DNA of 9,603 nt, from the NCBI GenBank assembly GCA_002368685.1, contig DFEN01000066.1:1-9603 (forward strand), given 5' to 3'. The notes beneath the pieces were generated by a model. That model searched no databases and was not told the DNA's origin. It was given only the letters and a program-made list of their open reading frames with translations. Position 1 is the first letter of the stretch. Each line of letters begins with the position of its first letter. A program made the position numbers and the translations under genes. Shown here one piece after another: positions 6,198 through 9,603 of this stretch. Origin of the DNA: Lachnospiraceae bacterium UBA3801 (lineage in GTDB: Bacteria; Bacillota; Clostridia; Lachnospirales; Lachnospiraceae).

Positions 6198-7562
6198 GTG
6201 AAAGATAAGAAGGTAATAGTTGCAGGTGCAGGGAAAAGTGGACTTGCATCAGCAGGACTATTAATAAGAAATGGCGCAAATGTAATACTTTATGATGGTA
6301 ATACAGAACTGGACAAGGAGTCTCTTAGAGCGACCTTCAGTGATTCAGATAATTTCGAGGTTGAACTTGGAGAGTTGACAGATGAAATAATGGAAGGTGC
6401 GGACCTTTTCGTTATAAGTCCTGGTATTGCGGTTGATGCTCCTTTTGTGAATAAGGTTCGTGAAAAGGGTATTCCTATCTGGGGAGAGATAGAGCTTGCG
6501 TACTATTTCAACAAAGGAACGATAGCAGCTATTACTGGAACAAATGGTAAGACAACAACTACTACACTTGTTGGTGAGATATTTAAGAACTATACAGAGG
6601 ACTATCTGGTGGTCGGAAATATCGGACTTCCATTTACAAGATTTGCGGATTCTACAAACGCAAATACAATAATTGCAGCGGAGATAAGCTCCTTCCAGCT
6701 GGAAACAATACATACTTTTAAACCACATGTTTCAGCAATACTAAATCTTACTCCGGATCATTTAAATAGACATTACACATTAGATAATTATTATAATGCA
6801 AAGCTTAGAATAACAGAGAATCAGACGGATTCAGATTACGTTATTCTTAACTACGATGACCCAGAGCTTCGTGAGAGAGCTGCTTCTATAAATGACAAGG
6901 TTAGAAAGGTTTATTTCAGTCATGAGATAGAACCTGAAGAAGGTGCATTTACAAGAGATGGTCATATATACATCAAAGAAGCGGGTGAAGAGGAAGAGAT
7001 ACTTGATATAGACAAGATACAGATTCTCGGAACTCACAACCTGGAAAATGTACTCGCAGCAGTTACTATTGCTTATTATATGAAGATGCCAGTAGAGGTT
7101 ATAAGAGACACAGTATATAACTTCAAGGGCGTTGAACATAGAATAGAATATGTTAGAGAAGTAAATGGAGTTAAGTATTATAACGACTCCAAGGGAACTA
7201 ATCCTGATGCGGCTATCAAGGCTGTTCAGGCTATGAAGACACCAACTATCCTAATAGGTGGTGGCTATGACAAGGATTCCGACTATGATGAGTGGGTAGA
7301 GACCTTCGCGGGAAAGGTGCATTTACTTGTACTTATTGGTGCTACGGCAGACAAGATCGAAGCTTGCTGCAAGAAGCATGGATTTAATCAGATAATTAGA
7401 GCTGTGGATCTTAGAAATGCTGTTGAGATTTGCTACGAGAGAGCAAAGCCGGGATTCTCAGTGCTGCTTTCGCCAGCATGTGCTAGCTGGGATATGTTTA
7501 AAAGCTATGAAGAAAGAGGTACCTTGTTTAAGGTATACGTTAATGGCCTAGAGGAGAACTAA
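6198..7562 (+). CDS. murD: UDP-N-acetylmuramoyl-L-alanine--D-glutamate ligase MurD
   Basis: MurD is the cytoplasmic ATP-dependent ligase that adds D-glutamate to UDP-MurNAc-L-Ala during peptidoglycan precursor synthesis. The 454-residue product has the usual three domains: an N-terminal Rossmann-like UDP-binding domain with VAGAGKSGLA (8-17), a central ATPase domain with the P-loop GTNGKTTTT (114-122) and NLTPDHLNRH (183-192), and LGTHNLENVLAA (278-289) leading into the C-terminal domain with GVEHRIEYV (311-319), YYNDSKGTNPDA (327-338) and LLSPACASWDMFKSYEERG (423-441). These match the MurD form and not MurC, MurE or MurF. The GTG start has AGGAGGA (6184-6190) 7 nt upstream, overlapping the stop of the PBP gene. 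The stop overlaps the ftsW start as TAATG. In many Firmicutes mraY precedes murD; here it does not. Confidence 0.96.
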   Translation: MKDKKVIVAGAGKSGLASAGLLIRNGANVILYDGNTELDKESLRATFSDSDNFEVELGELTDEIMEGADLFVISPGIAVDAPFVNKVREKGIPIWGEIELAYYFNKGTIAAITGTNGKTTTTTLVGEIFKNYTEDYLVVGNIGLPFTRFADSTNANTIIAAEISSFQLETIHTFKPHVSAILNLTPDHLNRHYTLDNYYNAKLRITENQTDSDYVILNYDDPELRERAASINDKVRKVYFSHEIEPEEGAFTRDGHIYIKEAGEEEEILDIDKIQILGTHNLENVLAAVTIAYYMKMPVEVIRDTVYNFKGVEHRIEYVREVNGVKYYNDSKGTNPDAAIKAVQAMKTPTILIGGGYDKDSDYDEWVETFAGKVHLLVLIGATADKIEACCKKHGFNQIIRAVDLRNAVEICYERAKPGFSVLLSPACASWDMFKSYEERGTLFKVYVNGLEEN

Positions 7563-8713
7563 TGCAAAGAGGACTAATTAATACAATTAAATCCTTTATA
7601 GTGCGTGGTACATACTTTGATTACCCATCACTTTTCTATATTATTTTCCTTACATTTTTTGGATTCGTGATGGTATATAGTTCTAGTTCTTTTGTATCTT
7701 TTAGAACATATGGTAATACTACACACTTCCTTACATATCAGTTCATGTTTGCGACAATGGGCTTTATTGGTATGTTTTTTATGTCTAAGGTCAAATATCA
7801 GAAGCTGAAAAGACTGACATACTTTTATATAGCTGTCGAGGTTATTTTGCTGCTGGTCGTTCTACTAGCTGGTACATCAGTAAATGGTTCTTCTAGATGG
7901 CTGAAGATTGGTATTTTTTCCTTCCAGCCTTCAGAGATAGCAAAGCTTGTTATGATTCTATATATGGCATATATCTGTACAGATAAGACAGAACTTCTAT
8001 ATACCTTTAAGGGTACTATTAAGGTTTTTATACCAGCGGCTATTCTTATCGTACCTATAGCTATAGAAAATCTGAGTACGGCTCTAATATGTGCTGCTAT
8101 AGCAGGTGGAGTATGGTTTGTTGCAACACCTAGACTTAAGTATATATTCCCTATGATTGGTGCGGCGGCAGCCTTTCTGGTTGTCATGATAGCAGGGCGA
8201 GGCTACAGAGGAGACAGAATAACAGCTTGGCTTAGTCCTGAGACTTCAGCAAAGGGTTATCAGACTATGCAAGGTCTATATGCTATAGGATCTGGTGGAC
8301 TCTTCGGACGTGGTCTGGGACAGAGTATTCAGAAGATGGGTAGTATTCCTGAGGCACAGAATGATATGATCTTCTCAGTTATATGTGAAGAGCTGGGTAT
8401 AGTTGGTGCAGTAGGAGTGATTCTTGTTTTTATATTTATGCTTTGGAGATTTAAGTTTATAGCAGAGGGTGCTCCTGATAGATATGGTTCCCTTATTGTT
8501 GTTGGAATAATAATTCACGTAGCGGTTCAGGTTATCATTAATATGAGCGTTGTTACAAACATCATACCAAATACCGGTGTAACACTTCCTTTTATAAGCT
8601 ACGGTGGTACGTCCATATTCTTTTTGCTTATTGAAATGGGCCTTCTTCTGGCTGTTTCAAGGCAGATAGAACCTTCGGGAATGAAGAAGGGGGTTGATAG
8701 ACGTGAGGCATAA
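7562..8713 (+). CDS. ftsW: SEDS-family peptidoglycan glycosyltransferase FtsW
   Basis: FtsW polymerises lipid II into glycan strands at the septum, together with its partner class B PBP. The 383-residue product has about ten hydrophobic membrane segments and no signal peptide. Family motifs are VMVYSSSS (36-43), NGSSRWLKIG (108-117), FQPSEIAKL (121-129), IENLSTAL (168-175), GRGLGQSIQK (249-258), PEAQNDMIFSVICEELG (263-279), where Asp268 corresponds to the catalytic Asp of SEDS proteins, and the signature NTGVTLPFISYGGTS (337-351). The ATG overlaps the murD stop by one base, with GAGGAG at 7551-7556, implying translational coupling. Its place between murD and ftsQ favours FtsW over RodA or SpoVE, though the three are hard to separate by sequence. 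Confidence 0.93.
   Translation: MQRGLINTIKSFIVRGTYFDYPSLFYIIFLTFFGFVMVYSSSSFVSFRTYGNTTHFLTYQFMFATMGFIGMFFMSKVKYQKLKRLTYFYIAVEVILLLVVLLAGTSVNGSSRWLKIGIFSFQPSEIAKLVMILYMAYICTDKTELLYTFKGTIKVFIPAAILIVPIAIENLSTALICAAIAGGVWFVATPRLKYIFPMIGAAAAFLVVMIAGRGYRGDRITAWLSPETSAKGYQTMQGLYAIGSGGLFGRGLGQSIQKMGSIPEAQNDMIFSVICEELGIVGAVGVILVFIFMLWRFKFIAEGAPDRYGSLIVVGIIIHVAVQVIINMSVVTNIIPNTGVTLPFISYGGTSIFFLLIEMGLLLAVSRQIEPSGMKKGVDRREA
8688..8705 (+). promoter_or_regulatory. Shine-Dalgarno inside ftsW that selects the ftsQ start
   Basis: AGGGGG (8688-8693) lies within the last codons of ftsW. It directly abuts an in-frame TTG (8694) and is 9 nt from the in-frame GTG (8703-8705). The spacing favours the GTG, giving an 11-nt overlap with ftsW. 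Confidence 0.65.
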
Positions 8714-9416
8714 GATTCATATAGTCCCTATAATCATTCTTGTTATTATTCTCGGGGCGCTTCTTTTTGCCAGCACCTATACTTTGAAGGATATAGAAAT
8801 AGTTGGATGCAATCTGGCTTCGGAGGATCAGGTAAGAGAAGCTATTAAAGATGAAACGATAATGAGTAACACACTTCTTCTGTATCTGAAGAACAAATTC
8901 GGTAAGATAGAAGATATACCCTTTGTTTCTAAGATGGATATAGAATTTGTAAGTAAGCACAAGGTTAGAGTTGAGGTTTATGAGAAGTCGGTTGCTGGTT
9001 GCCTAGAATATATGGAAAGCTATGTGTTCTTCGATAAGGACGGAATAGTAATGGAAACCGCTAAAGATAGGAAAGAAGGCGTTCCGTATATAAAGGGCCT
9101 CACAATTAAGAGCTGGCAACTCGGGGAGAAGCTTCCGATAGAGAATAAGAAGAAATTCGATATGATCCTGAATATCACGCAGCTGCTGGAAAAATATGAG
9201 CTGGATATTCAAGGAATAGAGTTTACTGCTGATAGTGAAATAATCCTTCGTAAGGATAATATAGAGATAGAACTTGGTGATGGTTCCAACCTTGCGGTTC
9301 AGCTGATGAACCTGGGTAGTATACTAGATGCTGAAGGCCTGGAAGGCAAGACGGGAGTTCTATATATGAAGGATTATAGCCTTGAAAATCCCATCGCTAG
9401 TTTCAAGGTAAAATAG
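8703..9416 (+). CDS. ftsQ: Cell division protein FtsQ/DivIB
   Basis: FtsQ/DivIB is a bitopic divisome protein whose extracytoplasmic part binds FtsL and DivIC/FtsB. The 237-residue product has a very short basic cytoplasmic start (MRHK), one membrane segment (about 6-25), a POTRA domain beginning TLKDIEIVGCNLAS (27-40) with PFVSKMDIEFVSKHKVRVEVYEK (73-95), and a beta domain with YVFFDKDGIVME (107-118) and VPYIKGL (127-133), all in the family order. It overlaps the end of ftsW by 11 nt, suggesting coupled translation. Two in-frame stops (TAG TAA) end it. Sequence conservation in this family is low, so the call rests on architecture plus position before ftsZ. murG, often found between ftsW and ftsQ, is absent. 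Confidence 0.88.
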   Translation: MRHKIHIVPIIILVIILGALLFASTYTLKDIEIVGCNLASEDQVREAIKDETIMSNTLLLYLKNKFGKIEDIPFVSKMDIEFVSKHKVRVEVYEKSVAGCLEYMESYVFFDKDGIVMETAKDRKEGVPYIKGLTIKSWQLGEKLPIENKKKFDMILNITQLLEKYELDIQGIEFTADSEIILRKDNIEIELGDGSNLAVQLMNLGSILDAEGLEGKTGVLYMKDYSLENPIASFKVK

Positions 9417-9440
9417 TAACATAGATTTACATAATTCTGC

Positions 9441-9469
9441 TTGCCATTTCTTGAATTATTAAGTATAAT
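9441..9469 (+). promoter_or_regulatory. Sigma-A promoter for ftsZ
   Basis: TTGCCA (9441-9446; 5 of 6 consensus) and a perfect TATAAT (9464-9469) are separated by 17 bp. Transcription would start near 9476, about 50 nt before the ftsZ start codon. A 7-bp inverted repeat, ATAATTC (9431-9437) and GAATTAT (9453-9459), flanks the -35 element. This lets ftsZ be expressed apart from the upstream operon. No terminator is seen after ftsQ, so read-through may add to it. Confidence 0.85.
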
Positions 9470-9526
9470 ACAAGATAAGTGTGACTAGACTTTGTAAAAG
9501 TATTTTTATTTAAGGAGGAGAAGACC

Positions 9527-9603
9527 TTGCTTGAGATAAAGTCAAATGACGAGAAAAACCCTGCAAGAATACTTGTTATAGGTGTTGGTGGTGCAGGAAA
9601 TAA
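9527..9603 (+). CDS. ftsZ: Cell division GTPase FtsZ, 5' end only
   Basis: FtsZ is the tubulin-like GTPase that forms the Z ring. Only 25 complete codons are present before the window ends. They include the short variable start MLEIKSNDEKNPAR, then the first strand and nucleotide-binding loop ILVIGVGGAGN (15-25), which is diagnostic of the family. The start is TTG, with AAGGAGG (9512-9518) 8 nt upstream. No in-frame ATG exists, and the other TTG (9531) is out of frame. It has its own promoter. ftsA, which precedes ftsZ in Bacilli and Proteobacteria, is not here. Confidence 0.93.
   Translation, partial: MLEIKSNDEKNPARILVIGVGGAGN

Noticed and set aside
8694..8702. TTG 8694 as start of ftsQ
   Set aside because: The ribosome site AGGGGG (8688-8693) directly abuts this codon, leaving no spacing; GTG 8703 has 9-nt spacing.
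1..9603. CRISPR array, transposon, phage, tRNA/rRNA or defence genes
   Set aside because: I looked for spaced repeats, transposase or integrase motifs, tRNA-like cloverleaf ends and shifts in composition and found none. The window is continuous core division and cell-wall genes.

Overview
The window is a cell-division and cell-wall (dcw) cluster from an AT-rich, low-GC Gram-positive bacterium. It most resembles Clostridia of the family Lachnospiraceae (Butyrivibrio/Roseburia-like). That placement rests on the gene order, strong purine-rich Shine-Dalgarno sequences, frequent AGA and ATA codons, the style of the RsmH, MraZ and FtsZ N-termini, and the absence of ftsA before ftsZ. It is an inference from pattern recognition, not a database result. 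Every gene lies on the + strand.

Layout: (1) 1-860 is the 3' part of ychF (ribosome-associated ATPase), followed after 37 nt by lgt (898-1857), the prolipoprotein diacylglyceryl transferase. (2) 1858-2183 is a 326-nt AT-rich regulatory gap. It holds two AAAGTG[T/G] boxes in tandem, a 31-nt-spaced direct repeat, a strong intrinsic terminator (1965-2003), a probable sigma-A promoter (2038-2066), further MraZ-like boxes and a long inverted repeat in the mraZ leader. (3) 2184-9416 is a tightly packed run: mraZ, rsmH, ftsL, a class B penicillin-binding protein (ftsI/spoVD type), murD, ftsW and ftsQ/divIB. (4) 9417-9526 is a short gap with a near-consensus promoter, leading into the first 25 codons of ftsZ at the window edge.

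The genes fit one process. MraZ probably represses its own operon. RsmH methylates 16S rRNA. MurD makes a peptidoglycan precursor, FtsW polymerises septal glycan strands and the class B PBP cross-links them. FtsL and FtsQ form the membrane scaffold that activates that enzyme pair, and FtsZ forms the cytokinetic ring. Lgt serves lipoprotein maturation and is in a separate transcription unit with ychF.

I found no evidence of a mobile element, CRISPR array, defence system or other novel system; this is core chromosome. The points worth checking are regulatory or structural: an extended and partly duplicated set of MraZ-type boxes, two back-to-back terminator-like hairpins between ftsL and the PBP gene inside the operon, the absence of mraY and murG from their usual places, and a separate promoter for ftsZ.
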